DNA of 64,000 bases from Gordonibacter pamelaeae (GTDB lineage: Bacteria; Actinomycetota; Coriobacteriia; Coriobacteriales; Eggerthellaceae), in assembly GCF_042665095.1 (NCBI RefSeq), contig NZ_JBHTBV010000002.1; one strand, 5' to 3'. The translations under genes were made by a program, and so were the position numbers. The notes under the pieces were generated by a model. It was not told where the DNA came from. It did not search any database and was given only the letters and a program-made list of their open reading frames with translations. Positions 8,107-16,966 of the stretch are shown piece by piece (within the stretch, counting starts at the first letter, position 1; every line of letters begins with the position of its first letter).

Positions 8107-8574
8107 CTACCTTGCCGCCCCCGCCTCCTTCGCAGGGGCGGGGGCGGCCTTCTTCCTAGGGCGGCCGGGCCTCGGCGGGTTGGCCTGGCGCTCGCGGATG
8201 CTCCACAGGTAGACGTAGTTGTCGCGGCCGATCTTCTTGGAGGCCAGCTGGCCCGAGCACACCATCTGCCGCACGCGAGCGTCGCTCACGCCGAGCTCGA
8301 TCGCGGCCATCCGCGTGGTGAGCAGACCGCGCTCGGTGTTCACGTCAACCGAGATAGCCACGAGCAGACCCTCGTGCTCCGTCGGGTACGTCGGCTTGGG
8401 GAGGGGCTTGTCGAGCTGGAGGTAGTCGTCGAGCATGATCTCGAGAAGATCCGCCCCCATCTCGATGGCCTCGGCGATGTTGTCCCCCTGCGTCACCTGG
8501 TCAAAATCGTTCAGGTACGTGCAGTAGCCACCAAGCTCGTCCTCGATGACGAGCACTGGATAGGTGTAGCGCAT
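8107..8574 (-). CDS. hicB: HicB-family antitoxin
   Basis: A 155-residue antitoxin. The N-terminal HicB fold (YPVLVIEDELGGYCTYLND, then GDNIAEAIEMGADLLE) mimics an RNase H-like domain and should neutralise HicA. The C-terminal half holds a helix-turn-helix (IELGVSDARVRQMVCSGQL) suited to repressing its own operon, followed by a Pro/Lys/Ala-rich tail. The start at 8574 follows AAAGGAG closely; the longer open frame to 8736 runs through the hicA gene and is not used. It lies 23 bases downstream of hicA. Confidence 0.9.
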   Translation of the reverse strand: MRYTYPVLVIEDELGGYCTYLNDFDQVTQGDNIAEAIEMGADLLEIMLDDYLQLDKPLPKPTYPTEHEGLLVAISVDVNTERGLLTTRMAAIELGVSDARVRQMVCSGQLASKKIGRDNYVYLWSIRERQANPPRPGRPRKKAAPAPAKEAGAAR

Positions 8575-8597
8575 GTCGACTCCTTTCAGCAAAACCC

Positions 8598-8783
8598 TCA
8601 TCGCCAGCCAGCGCGCTTCTTGATAGTCTCCCAAAGCCCTTTTTTGAACTCGCGGGCATGATAGGGAATGGTTATCGTTACGCCGTTTTTGGTAAGCACT
8701 CTGTGCGAGCCTTTGCCCAATCCTGAATCCCGCCAACCCTCCTTGAGAAGACGACGGTACACTTTTGATGGTTTAGGCGGCAT
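8598..8783 (-). CDS. hicA: HicA-family mRNA interferase toxin
   Basis: A 61-residue toxin of the double-stranded-RNA-binding fold. In growth arrest it cleaves mRNA. The family's features are visible: KVYRRLLKEGW at the start, the G-K-G-S-H segment with the catalytic His, and the strand VTITIPYHAREFKKG. Toxin-first order and an AAAGGAG site before the ATG are typical for hicAB. Its own promoter is recognisable upstream. Confidence 0.92.
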   Translation of the reverse strand: MPPKPSKVYRRLLKEGWRDSGLGKGSHRVLTKNGVTITIPYHAREFKKGLWETIKKRAGWR

Positions 8784-8797
8784 TTTTCGCTCCTTTT

Positions 8798-8826
8798 ACT
8801 ATAACGCACGAGTAAGTATTTCTCAA
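8798..8826 (-). promoter_or_regulatory. hicAB promoter with repeated operator half-sites
   Basis: On the minus strand TTGAGA (8826-8821) and TATAGT (8803-8798) are separated by exactly 17 bases, a near-consensus promoter. The heptamer GAGTAAG occurs twice on the + strand (8810-8816 and 8827-8833). One copy lies between the boxes and one abuts the -35 box, a good arrangement for HicB autorepression. Confidence 0.65.
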
Positions 8827-8840
8827 GAGTAAGGTTTACA

Positions 8841-10844
8841 TCATGAGAGCGAGATGCCGTCGTAGGCGGGGGTGCGCCACAAAAGGTAGGCCGTCGTATT
8901 GCGAGTGAGTCGGGCGCTGCGGAGCGGGAGGTCGGCCGCGTCGGGGGCGGCGTAGGCGCCCAGGGCGCACGACGCCTCGCGAACGCGGCCCATATCCTCG
9001 TACCATGCGCTCGCCCCGCGGGCGAAGGACACGCGGCCGCCGTAACGGAGCATTGCCTGGGGCGGCAGCAAGGCCGACGGGTCGGGCAGCGGGTGCTCGC
9101 ATGCCTCGTCGAGGTAGTACGCGCGCGGCGAGGCCAGCAGGCAGGAGCGGTCTGCTTGGGCGTACGTCAGCTCCACGCGGTTGCACGCGAACAGGTCGAG
9201 GTCGTCTTCGACCAGAGCGCCCCCAACGAAGGCCTCAGTGCAGGACGCATCGCGGTACCAGCCGTCCACGCCAGCACAGTCGGGCTTCGCCGCCGCCTGC
9301 CAGGCAGCTTGCGGCACGGTATAAGCGCTCCCGCGGTCCAGCTGGTCCGCAAAGCACGGCTCTGCATCGGCGTCGGCGAAGAAGCGCACGCGTGCACGGA
9401 GGGAGCGGACGTGCACCGATGCGGTTTCGGCCTCGCCCCGGTACGACACGTTGCCGTAGCGCGCATAGGCCGTCACCACGCAGACGAGGTACGCGCCCTC
9501 ATCAACCTCGGCCACCTCGTACGCCGGCTCCTCGCTCGGGCCTCGAACGCATTCCGCGCGCTCCCCCGGCGCCCCACCGCGATACCAGGCGTACCGGTAG
9601 CCCATGCCCGCCGTTCCCGGGTAGTTGCGCGGCAGGCAAGCGAGGTCGGGGTCGGTGGGCGAGAGCGCCGCACCCGGCTCAACCTCCCCGGCCCCACCCG
9701 CACCCGCATCGGCGGTGCCGCCTGCTGCCGAGAGCGTCAGCGCGCCCGGCTCCCGCTCGCGGAACAGCGGCTCTTCCAAGGCCCAGTGCTGGTTGGGGTT
9801 GCCCCAATCGCCATAGCAGTTCCATTGCGCCACGTTCGTGCCGTTGCCCTGCCCGCCGCCCTCCAGGTCGAGGGCGCAGCCAGAGCATTCGGGCACGATC
9901 ATATGGTAGCCCGTGCCCAGGTCATGCAGCCAGAACGACTGGTTCCAGCCGCCCGTGCCGCTCCAGAGGTGCACGTTGTCGCCGTCGTTCCAGTCATTGC
10001 TGGACACATCGGCGAAAAGCGGCGCCTCGCCCGTGTGCACGGGCACGAGGCACGTGCGGCCCTGGGCGCTCGTGAGCACGAGCCAGTGCTGGTTCGTGTA
10101 GTCCGACGCGCTCCAGCCTATGATGTTGGTCCCGTTCGCCGTGCCTCCCCCGGCGGCGTCGAGACGCAGGTGGGGCGCAGCCTCGGGGCGCAAGGTGACG
10201 ATCCTGCCCTGCCACGAGCGGTCGTCGACGAGCGGATGGTGCGGGATCAGCTGCGATGCCTCGGCCGTGGTGTTGATGCCGTAGGCGCTGTCGGGAGAGT
10301 CGCACCAGGCGCGCACCCCGGCCCACGACCACCAGTCCCAGGCCTCCCGTGCCACGCGCAGGCGGTGCGTGGCATAGGGACCTTGGAACCATGCGCAATC
10401 GTACGTGGTGTCGTAAAAGCCGCTCGTGGAGGACAGCCAGACCCCCGCCCCGTTGCGCACGAACGAGTCGACGTGCGTGTCGGGGTAATCGGTGAACCAG
10501 GTGGGCGACCACACCCCGCCGTTCGCGTAGTAAGAGGTCACGCTCACTTCCAAGAACAGCTCGGTCATGCGCCCGACGGTGGCGTTGCAGCTCACCGCGA
10601 GCCACACCTTGCCGTTGCTGGAATACCCCCAGCCCCCGTCGTAGCCGAAATGGGATCCGGGGTGCGCAGTCGCTCCGGCGCTCCCCCAGCTGCCACCCCC
10701 CACGCCGCCCCAGGCCAGACGCGGCGCCAGCAAGAGCGAAAGCGCCGCCGCACCCCCTAAGCCTAAAAATCTGCGCCGTGCGATGGCGCGATCACGCGGT
10801 TGCACGGCATCGAAAGCCGCACCGTTCCCCTTCTGCCCGGCCAT
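8841..10844 (-). CDS. Tat-exported protein with ricin-type beta-trefoil lectin domain
   Basis: A 667-residue secreted protein. It has a twin-arginine signal (ARRRFLGLGGAAALSLLLAP, residues about 22-41). An N-terminal Trp/Tyr-rich region of about 160 residues is not recognised. At about residues 185-350 lies a ricin-like carbohydrate-binding trefoil with three QxW-type repeats (NQHWLV, NQSFWL, NQHWAL). The C-terminal half has Cys-containing modules that could be Ig-like or repeat domains (GMGYRYAWYRGG, GVDGWYRDASC). No anchor is visible. It is 15 bases downstream of the last tadC-like gene with AAGGAGG at its start, so it is the last gene of the pilus operon. It could be a secreted glycan-binding partner of the pili. 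Substrate unknown. Confidence 0.75.
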   Translation of the reverse strand: MAGQKGNGAAFDAVQPRDRAIARRRFLGLGGAAALSLLLAPRLAWGGVGGGSWGSAGATAHPGSHFGYDGGWGYSSNGKVWLAVSCNATVGRMTELFLEVSVTSYYANGGVWSPTWFTDYPDTHVDSFVRNGAGVWLSSTSGFYDTTYDCAWFQGPYATHRLRVAREAWDWWSWAGVRAWCDSPDSAYGINTTAEASQLIPHHPLVDDRSWQGRIVTLRPEAAPHLRLDAAGGGTANGTNIIGWSASDYTNQHWLVLTSAQGRTCLVPVHTGEAPLFADVSSNDWNDGDNVHLWSGTGGWNQSFWLHDLGTGYHMIVPECSGCALDLEGGGQGNGTNVAQWNCYGDWGNPNQHWALEEPLFREREPGALTLSAAGGTADAGAGGAGEVEPGAALSPTDPDLACLPRNYPGTAGMGYRYAWYRGGAPGERAECVRGPSEEPAYEVAEVDEGAYLVCVVTAYARYGNVSYRGEAETASVHVRSLRARVRFFADADAEPCFADQLDRGSAYTVPQAAWQAAAKPDCAGVDGWYRDASCTEAFVGGALVEDDLDLFACNRVELTYAQADRSCLLASPRAYYLDEACEHPLPDPSALLPPQAMLRYGGRVSFARGASAWYEDMGRVREASCALGAYAAPDAADLPLRSARLTRNTTAYLLWRTPAYDGISLS

Positions 10845-10859
10845 GGCGGCCTCCTTCCC

Positions 10860-11948
10860 TCATTGCAGCGTGTCGTTCAGAAACTCCAGCAGGTCCACTA
10901 CCGTCGGCACGACGACGAGCGCGATGGTGGGCGGCAGGAAGCAGAACGACAGCACCACGTCCAGTTTGGTCGGCATCTTGCGGATACGTTCGAGGGCCGC
11001 CGCCTGCGCCGTCTCGCGGGCGAGGGCCGCCTGGGACGACAGGCCCTCGGCGATGGAGGAGCCCTGGCTCACCGCCTGGGCGAGCTGGGCGACGAACGCC
11101 GAGACGTCCCGGCTCGCGCACCGCGCCGCCAGATGGTCGAGCGCCTGCTCGCGGGAATGGCCCAGCAGGTTCACCTCGCGGTCGACGGCCTCGAACTCGC
11201 CCGAGAGCGGCGGCCGGAGGTTCTGCGCCACCTCCCTGAAGCACTGCTCCACCGGCGATCCGGCCGCTATCGCGATGCCCAGCAGCTCCATGGCGTCGGG
11301 TAGCTGCGCCTCGATCGCCCGACGTCGGCGGTCAGCCGCCCGCGCGATGGCGAAGCGCGGCACCGTCCATCCGACAACGGCCGCCATGCCCACGGCGGTG
11401 CCCGATGCAGGCGGCGCCGCGCCCGAGGCCATCGCCCCAACGCCCGCCATCGCCCCACATCCTGCCGCGGCCACGATGCGCAGCACGCGCCACGTCTCAG
11501 GCTCGATACCCCACCCGGCACGCGCTATCTCGGCCCGGTACGCCTCGCCGTCGGCGCTGGCCATGGGCAGCAGGCGCTCCACGCACCGCGTTGCTGCACC
11601 GAGGAAGCGGGTTCGGGCATCGCCCGATGCACCGTGCACGCCGACCCCTGGCCGGGGAGCGCCGCTCCGAGCCTCCGAGCGCCCTCGCAAGGCGCTTTTC
11701 CAACCCCTTCTCCGCCCACCTGTATCATGCGCTCTCCCGGCCGCCCGGCACGACGCGCCTGCCTCCTCTCCTTGCGCACCTGCACCCTCATGCGGCGGCT
11801 GCGGCCGATTGCCGGCCGATGCCTCTCCCGCCGCCGCCCGGCCGGTGCGCGGAGGGGCGAATTTTCTGACCATCACCTCGTATACGGCGCATGCCACCCC
11901 GCCGCCCAACACGAGCAGCACGACGACTGCTATCCCTGATCCCGTCAC
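10860..11948 (-). CDS. tadC: Tad pilus inner-membrane protein, TadC-like (module 2)
   Basis: A 362-residue type II secretion F-domain (T2SSF) protein. One N-terminal helix is followed by an Arg/Gly-rich cytoplasmic stretch, two helices around residues 150-200, the F domain (LPDAMELLGIAIAAGSPVEQ, VAQLAQAVSQGSS) and a terminal helix (LSFCFLPPTIALVVVPTVV). With the TadB-like protein it forms the platform on which the ATPase works. GTG start; the linker between residues 30 and 110 is longer and more basic than usual. It lies 36 bases after tadB. Confidence 0.85.
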   Translation of the reverse strand: MTGSGIAVVVLLVLGGGVACAVYEVMVRKFAPPRTGRAAAGEASAGNRPQPPHEGAGAQGEEAGASCRAAGRAHDTGGRRRGWKSALRGRSEARSGAPRPGVGVHGASGDARTRFLGAATRCVERLLPMASADGEAYRAEIARAGWGIEPETWRVLRIVAAAGCGAMAGVGAMASGAAPPASGTAVGMAAVVGWTVPRFAIARAADRRRRAIEAQLPDAMELLGIAIAAGSPVEQCFREVAQNLRPPLSGEFEAVDREVNLLGHSREQALDHLAARCASRDVSAFVAQLAQAVSQGSSIAEGLSSQAALARETAQAAALERIRKMPTKLDVVLSFCFLPPTIALVVVPTVVDLLEFLNDTLQ

Positions 11949-11984
11949 TTCCGCACCTCCGCTTCCCGCCCGCCCCGCGGACCC

Positions 11985-12920
11985 CTACCTTCGATCGAGC
12001 GATGTCACGGCATGCGCCAACGCGAGGCCGACCGCTTCCAGAACCGCCGCCGCGCCGAGCACGGCCCAGCCGAGCGGCTCGGTCGTGTAGAAGCGCGCGA
12101 AATCGGCGTTCATCGCGTACATGATGAGGAAGATGGCGGGCATGGCCCCGGCGACGAACCATTTCGCCAGGCGCGTCCCCGCCACCTCTACCTTGAGCTC
12201 GCGCGCCGCTTTCAGGCGGGCGTTCACGCGCGACGAGACCAGGGCGAGGGCTGCCGCCACGCTGCCGCCGCTGCCCTGGCGCATCCGCGCCGCCGAGGCG
12301 AGGGTCCTCACGTCCTCGCTCTGGGTGCGGCGCGCCATGGCCTCCAGCGCCTCATGCAGGGGCGTGCCGTAGGTCGCGTCGGCCAGCACGCGCGCGATCT
12401 CGCCGTGCAGGGGGTCGTCCATATGCACGAGGCCGACGCGCAGCGCACGCTCCAGCGTGAGAGAGCTGCGCAGGCTGGCCGCTATCTGCGGAAGCGCGTG
12501 GGCGAGCTGGACGTCCAGCAGCTCGCTGCGCTTGCGGGCACGTTGGCGCACCTGCACGCAGGCCAGCGCGGGCACGGCGCCTGCCGCGATCGCCCCGAAC
12601 GCGGCAACCCCGCTCGCCGCGCACGCACACGCTCCTGCCAGAACCGCCGCGCCGGCGACGACGGCGATCCACTGCCGTGGCGCCAATTCGACGCCCGCGG
12701 CGCAGAGGCGCCTGCCAAGCGGCGTGTCGCGCTCCTGCCCGGCAGCCGCGCGTCGGGCCGGGTGCGCGTCCCGAAGAGGGCCGCCGGACGTCCCGCCCGA
12801 GACCGCTGGCGCAGCCCAGGCCCGCTGCGCGAGCCGTTCCTCCCTCACGCAGCCGATCACCCTCGCCGCCAGGACGGCGCATACCGCCACGATGGCGGTC
12901 GATGCAACCAGGTAGACCAT
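11985..12920 (-). CDS. tadB: Tad pilus inner-membrane protein, TadB-like (module 2)
   Basis: A 311-residue T2SSF-domain membrane protein: N-terminal helix (VYLVASTAIVAVCAVLAARV), paired helices near residues 95-135, the F domain (LAHALPQIAASLRSSLTLER, ARMRQGSGGSV) and two C-terminal helices. The start at 12920 follows GGAGGAAAC; a 34-residue longer frame has no comparable site. It lies 112 bases after the ATPase gene and pairs with the next tadC-like gene. Confidence 0.87.
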   Translation of the reverse strand: MVYLVASTAIVAVCAVLAARVIGCVREERLAQRAWAAPAVSGGTSGGPLRDAHPARRAAAGQERDTPLGRRLCAAGVELAPRQWIAVVAGAAVLAGACACAASGVAAFGAIAAGAVPALACVQVRQRARKRSELLDVQLAHALPQIAASLRSSLTLERALRVGLVHMDDPLHGEIARVLADATYGTPLHEALEAMARRTQSEDVRTLASAARMRQGSGGSVAAALALVSSRVNARLKAARELKVEVAGTRLAKWFVAGAMPAIFLIMYAMNADFARFYTTEPLGWAVLGAAAVLEAVGLALAHAVTSLDRR

Positions 12921-13032
12921 CGTTTCCTCCCTCGTCCAAAACAGCCTTGCCGACCACCAGCCGCCCAGAGCGGCAGGGCGATCCGGCACCCTCGCCCGGC
13001 TTGCCGCGCGGGCCTTCGGCAAACCGGGGCCG

Positions 13033-14352
13033 CTACTCCGCGAAGAACCATGCGGGGTCGTACCAGACGCCCGCGGCCACCATGCGCTCCTTGATATGCT
13101 GGGGCTGGATGCCGCATGCCCGCCAGGCGCCCACCACCCAGCCGTGGTCGTCCACTCCGGCCACGTCGTAGGCGAACAGCTCCGCGCGCGGGATGACCGC
13201 GCCGCCCTCGGGCAGCGGGTCGACGGCCACGATGCTCGTGACCCGGCGGTTCCCGTCCTGCAGCCGCTCGACGTGCACGATGAGCCCGCCGGAGAGCGAC
13301 TCGGCTATCTGCTGCATGATCACCTCGCGGTTCAAGTCGCCGTCGGCATAGCCCACCATGGTGCGCAGGCGGCTGATGGCGTTGCCAGGGTCGTTCGCAT
13401 GCACGGTGGTCATGGAGCCGGGGTGGTCGGTCTGCATGGCCTGCAGCATGTCGTAGGCCTCCGCGCCCCGGCACTCGCCCACGATGATGCGGTCGGGGCG
13501 GCGCCTGAGTGCGATGGCCACCAGCTCGCGCATGCCCACCGCGCCCTCGCCCTCCACGTTCGCCTCGCGCGTCTGCATGCGCTCGGTGTGCGGCGTGCGA
13601 AGGCGCAGCTCGGGCGTGTCCTCCAGCGTGATCACGCGCTCGCCCGCGGGGATGAACTCCGACAACGCGTTCAGAAGCGTGGTCTTGCCCGAGCCGGTGC
13701 CGCCCGAGATAACGATGGGGCAGCGCGCCGCAACGGCCGAGCGGAGGAAGTCGGACATGGCGGGCGTGAGCGCTCCTGCGCGCTCCAGGTCGCCCATTCC
13801 CATCAGGTCCTCCTTGAACATGCGCAGGTTGAGCGCCGGGCCGTCGGGGGCGAGCGGCGGCACGACGAACGTGGCGCGCGCCCGGCCGCCCGGCAGCATG
13901 GCGCAGCCCATGGCGTGGGCCTCGTCGCAGCGGACGCCGGCCTGCTCGGCTATCTTGTCGATGATCCGCCGCACGTGGCCCGCATCGTCGAAGGCTATGT
14001 CCGGCCGGTACTCCAGCCGTCCCGCCCGCTCCACGTACACGATGGGCGGCAGGAACGGCAGCGACGGATCGGACAGGTCCACGCCGCCGCCGTTCACCAT
14101 CACCTCAGTGATGGATCCGTCGTCGAGCAGCGGCTGGAGCGGGCCGTAGTACAGGAAATCGTCGATGAGCGCGCGGACGAGAGCATGGGCCTCGGAAGGA
14201 TCCAGCTGCGCGCCGTAGTCGAGCCTCAGCTCGCCTACGCTCTCGGCCACCAGTTCCTCTACCTGGGCGGGACTTGCGGCTACGCCTCCGAGCCTTGCCG
14301 CAACCTCGTCGCGCACGGAGGCCTTGAGCGCACGCTCGAGCATCTTATCCAT
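13033..14352 (-). CDS. tadA: Tad pilus assembly ATPase, TadA/CpaF family (module 2)
   Basis: A 439-residue cytoplasmic secretion ATPase that powers pilus extension. An N-terminal helical domain contains LLDDGSITEVMVNGGG, then the arginine-rich ATP-lid. Walker A is SGGTGSGKTTLLNAL, the Asp box ITLEDTPELRL, Walker B IIVGECRGAEA, and the His box MTTVHANDPGNA. The start at 14352 is chosen for the AAGGAGG upstream. It overlaps the CpaB-like gene by eight bases. A second ATPase of the same family is at 25638-26963, so the locus encodes two. Confidence 0.95.
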   Translation of the reverse strand: MDKMLERALKASVRDEVAARLGGVAASPAQVEELVAESVGELRLDYGAQLDPSEAHALVRALIDDFLYYGPLQPLLDDGSITEVMVNGGGVDLSDPSLPFLPPIVYVERAGRLEYRPDIAFDDAGHVRRIIDKIAEQAGVRCDEAHAMGCAMLPGGRARATFVVPPLAPDGPALNLRMFKEDLMGMGDLERAGALTPAMSDFLRSAVAARCPIVISGGTGSGKTTLLNALSEFIPAGERVITLEDTPELRLRTPHTERMQTREANVEGEGAVGMRELVAIALRRRPDRIIVGECRGAEAYDMLQAMQTDHPGSMTTVHANDPGNAISRLRTMVGYADGDLNREVIMQQIAESLSGGLIVHVERLQDGNRRVTSIVAVDPLPEGGAVIPRAELFAYDVAGVDDHGWVVGAWRACGIQPQHIKERMVAAGVWYDPAWFFAE

Positions 14353-15220
14353 CGGAGGCCTCCTTCGCCGCACCGTCTTCCGCAGCATCCGCTGCCGCAG
14401 GCTCCGCGAGCGCCGGCATGAGCACGAGGCTCACCTTCCCGGCCCATTGCGCGGCGCGCACGGCATCGGCCTGCTCCGCCGATACCTCCAAAGTCACGGA
14501 CGTGTAGGCGCCGTCCCCGCCCACGCGGTCGCCGTCGAGCGAGACGATGCGCACGTCATCGCAGATGGTAGAGAGGAAGGCCTCTCCCGAAGCCGCGCCT
14601 TCCAGGGCGACCACCCTCACGCGGTCCGACGGGCGCAGCTGGCCCGCCAGACCCGACTCGGCGTCCACCGCCACGGTCACGGCCTGCCGATCCGCCGCGA
14701 GCGCGGCCGACAGGCGCGCGCCCTCCGCACGTCCGGACACCGCCGCCGGCGTGACCTGGGTGCCAGCTGGCAAGTCGGCCAGCGCGCGCTGCCCCACGAT
14801 CGATGCGGCGCCCTCGAGGGCATCGGCGCCGAGCGCGGTCTGCACGCGCAGGCTGCGCGGCACCGAGCGCACCTCGAACGACGAGGCCGCGAGCACCTCC
14901 CCCGCCGGTATGTCGTCGGCGGCCACCAGCGTGGGCTGCGCATCCGCGTTCGCGGCCTCCACCGCCGCCTGGGCGGACAGCGCCGCCCAGGTGCCATAGG
15001 CCGCAGCAACCAGCGCGACCGCCACCGAGGCGGCCGCAACGGCGGCCAGGCTCTTGACCCTTCGGGGGTCTTGCGGGCTGCGCGGCGCCGGGGGCCGATC
15101 GGGCCGCGCACGCGCTCCCCCGGTCGAGGCCGGCTGCCCCTCCGTCGCCGCCGATGCGGCCGCGCGGCTGGCATAGCCTGACGGCGTGCCTGTCCACTCC
15201 CTTGCCCGTTGCATGATCAT
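14345..15220 (-). CDS. cpaB: CpaB/RcpC-like pilus assembly protein with SAF domain (module 2)
   Basis: A 291-residue protein: a basic/Pro-rich cytoplasmic head of about 55 residues, one membrane helix (LAAVAAASVAVALVAAAYGT) and an extracytoplasmic SAF domain (TLVAADDIPAGEVLAASSFE). A RcpC-type domain then follows (RQAVTVAVDAESGLAGQLRP, DRVRVVAL). CpaB/RcpC proteins organise the secretion channel and can bind the cell wall. It overlaps the upstream TadG-like gene by four bases. The cytoplasmic head is longer than in the module 1 paralogue. Confidence 0.85.
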   Translation of the reverse strand: MIMQRAREWTGTPSGYASRAAASAATEGQPASTGGARARPDRPPAPRSPQDPRRVKSLAAVAAASVAVALVAAAYGTWAALSAQAAVEAANADAQPTLVAADDIPAGEVLAASSFEVRSVPRSLRVQTALGADALEGAASIVGQRALADLPAGTQVTPAAVSGRAEGARLSAALAADRQAVTVAVDAESGLAGQLRPSDRVRVVALEGAASGEAFLSTICDDVRIVSLDGDRVGGDGAYTSVTLEVSAEQADAVRAAQWAGKVSLVLMPALAEPAAADAAEDGAAKEASDG

Positions 15221-15864
15221 GGACCCTTCCTCTCTGCCGGCCCGCCCGCCGCCGCAACGGCAGCGCGGACCTCGCGTTCCAATTCAGCGGGGCCGTCGTC
15301 CAGCCGGTCGAAGCCCCTTCGCGCCAGCGCCGTCGGTTCGGCGCCGGAGGCCAGCTCGAACACCTCGCCGCCCGATCGGTCGGGCCGCCAGACCACCGAT
15401 CCGGCGAACGGCTCGGCCACGAGCACCCGCTTCGATGCCACGGGCAGCGACTCGATGCCGAACCCGCGCGCGAACACCGTGGGAGCCTGCTCCTGCAGCT
15501 GCACCGCCACGCCCCAGACGCGGCGGGAGGCCAGCAGGTCCTCCTTCGGCATCTCGAAGAACCACACGGTGGCCGCGCCGGAGAACCCCGCCGAGCGCAG
15601 CGACTCGGCAATCCTGCGCGCAACCGCAAGCCCCGGGTCGTCGGCGTTCTTCGCCATCAGGGCGAACGAGGCGTCGAAGCAGGCATCGCGCGCGGCATCG
15701 ACCGCATTCTCCTGCCGCACCTTCGCCGCGCACGCGATGCCCTGGTCGACCGAGAACGCGAGCACGGCGAACAGGAGCAGCACCGCCGTCAACGCCAGCG
15801 GCGCGATGGTGCCGCGCTCGGACGCCCCCGGCATGCGGCGCCGCCGAAGGACGCCACGGCTCAT
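15217..15864 (-). CDS. TadG-like pseudopilin/pilus-assembly protein (module 2)
   Basis: A 215-residue protein with one N-terminal membrane helix (GTIAPLALTAVLLLFAVLAF) preceded by a basic stretch and SERG, the layout of TadG/TadE-type proteins. The extracytoplasmic part begins with DQGIACAAKVRQENAVDAAR, resembling the start of Tad-domain proteins. There is no von Willebrand metal-binding motif. It overlaps both neighbours by four bases. Confidence 0.7.
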   Translation of the reverse strand: MSRGVLRRRRMPGASERGTIAPLALTAVLLLFAVLAFSVDQGIACAAKVRQENAVDAARDACFDASFALMAKNADDPGLAVARRIAESLRSAGFSGAATVWFFEMPKEDLLASRRVWGVAVQLQEQAPTVFARGFGIESLPVASKRVLVAEPFAGSVVWRPDRSGGEVFELASGAEPTALARRGFDRLDDGPAELEREVRAAVAAAGGPAERKGP

Positions 15865-16451
15865 GCCCCCACCTCCACTTCCACGATCCTCCCTGCCAGC
15901 TGCTCGCACTCGACGTGCCGTGCGATCGTGCGGTGGGCCAGCCCCGGCACCGCCATCAGGGAGGGCAGCTCGTAGCGCACGTCGAACGACACGCGCACGG
16001 CATCCGTGCGCTGCACGATTCCCGCGCCTGCCCCGGCGCCCTCCTCGCCAGCCGCCCTGCTCGTCGCCCCCGGTGCAAGGCGCGCGCCCTGCACCGCGCC
16101 CAGCGCCTCGCTCCGCACGTTCGAAACCGTCAGCAGATCGGGCTTTAGCTGCGTCGCCGCACCCAGCACCTCGTCCGCCACAAACCGCTCGCGGTCGACG
16201 GCAAAGGCGAGCCCGGCCGTGTCCATCTGCCGGCAGGCGCGCGCGAGGTCGGCCGTCAGGCGGTTGACGGAGAGCATCATGCCGCCCGCCTGCACGGTCG
16301 CGAACACCACGAGCAGCACGAGCGGCACCGCAACCACGGACTGCACGATCTCGCTCCCGCGCTCGGGTGCGCGCCGCCCCCGCAAACCGCCTCTTGCCGA
16401 GGCGCCGGCTTTGAACCGAACGCTCTTCCCAACGTCCCCCCAAGCCCTCAT
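15861..16451 (-). CDS. TadE-like pseudopilin (module 2)
   Basis: A 196-residue protein with a basic N-terminal region, the prepilin-like segment RGSEIVQSVVAVPLVLLV and a large extracytoplasmic region. The glycine before SE and the Glu early in the hydrophobic stretch fit a prepilin-peptidase substrate of the TadE class. The start at 16451 makes a four-base overlap with the preceding gene; the 18-residue longer frame is less likely. Confidence 0.75.
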   Translation of the reverse strand: MRAWGDVGKSVRFKAGASARGGLRGRRAPERGSEIVQSVVAVPLVLLVVFATVQAGGMMLSVNRLTADLARACRQMDTAGLAFAVDRERFVADEVLGAATQLKPDLLTVSNVRSEALGAVQGARLAPGATSRAAGEEGAGAGAGIVQRTDAVRVSFDVRYELPSLMAVPGLAHRTIARHVECEQLAGRIVEVEVGA

Positions 16452-16966
16452 GCCGCCTCCCCCCGCGCCGTCTCGTCGATAGACCCGCACGCCCTGGCCG
16501 TGCACGCGAACGCCGGATCGGCCCCCTTTTCGGAGAGCAGCGAGCCGAGCGGCGTCAGGTAGCGCGCTCGCACGGTGAGTTCCACCGCCACCGAGCGCGT
16601 GCGCGCACGAAGGGTACGGACGGCGAACGAGCCGTCCTCATCGTCGTGCAACCGGTAGGCGATCTCCCGCTCCACGGCATCGCCCACCTCGGCGGCCGCG
16701 GACAGCTCCAGCTCCGCAGCGCCCAGCGACGGCGCCGCCTCGAGGGCGGCCTCCCGCAACCGGTCCGGGGAGCCCGCCGCAGAAGGGGCCGCCTCCACGC
16801 ACCGGCAAACGGCATGGGCCGCCGTGCTCGCCTCGGCGCCCAAGAACGCGACGCGTCCCAGGTCGATGGCCGCGAACAGGAACGCGAGCAGCAGCGGCAT
16901 GGCCGCCACGGCCACCACGACGCTGCCGCCGCGCTCGGATCGGCTGGCACTCCTACTTCGCCGCAC
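16448..16966 (-). CDS. TadE-like pseudopilin (module 2)
   Basis: A 172-residue protein with an N-terminal SERGGSVVVAVAAMPLLLA segment and one membrane helix, then an extracytoplasmic domain with Cys residues near the end (FACTARACGS). GTG start inside the end of the Flp-like gene, preceded by AAGGTGA. It is a minor pseudopilin by layout; the usual early Glu of TadE is replaced by Val here. Confidence 0.7.
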   Translation of the reverse strand: MRRSRSASRSERGGSVVVAVAAMPLLLAFLFAAIDLGRVAFLGAEASTAAHAVCRCVEAAPSAAGSPDRLREAALEAAPSLGAAELELSAAAEVGDAVEREIAYRLHDDEDGSFAVRTLRARTRSVAVELTVRARYLTPLGSLLSEKGADPAFACTARACGSIDETARGEAA

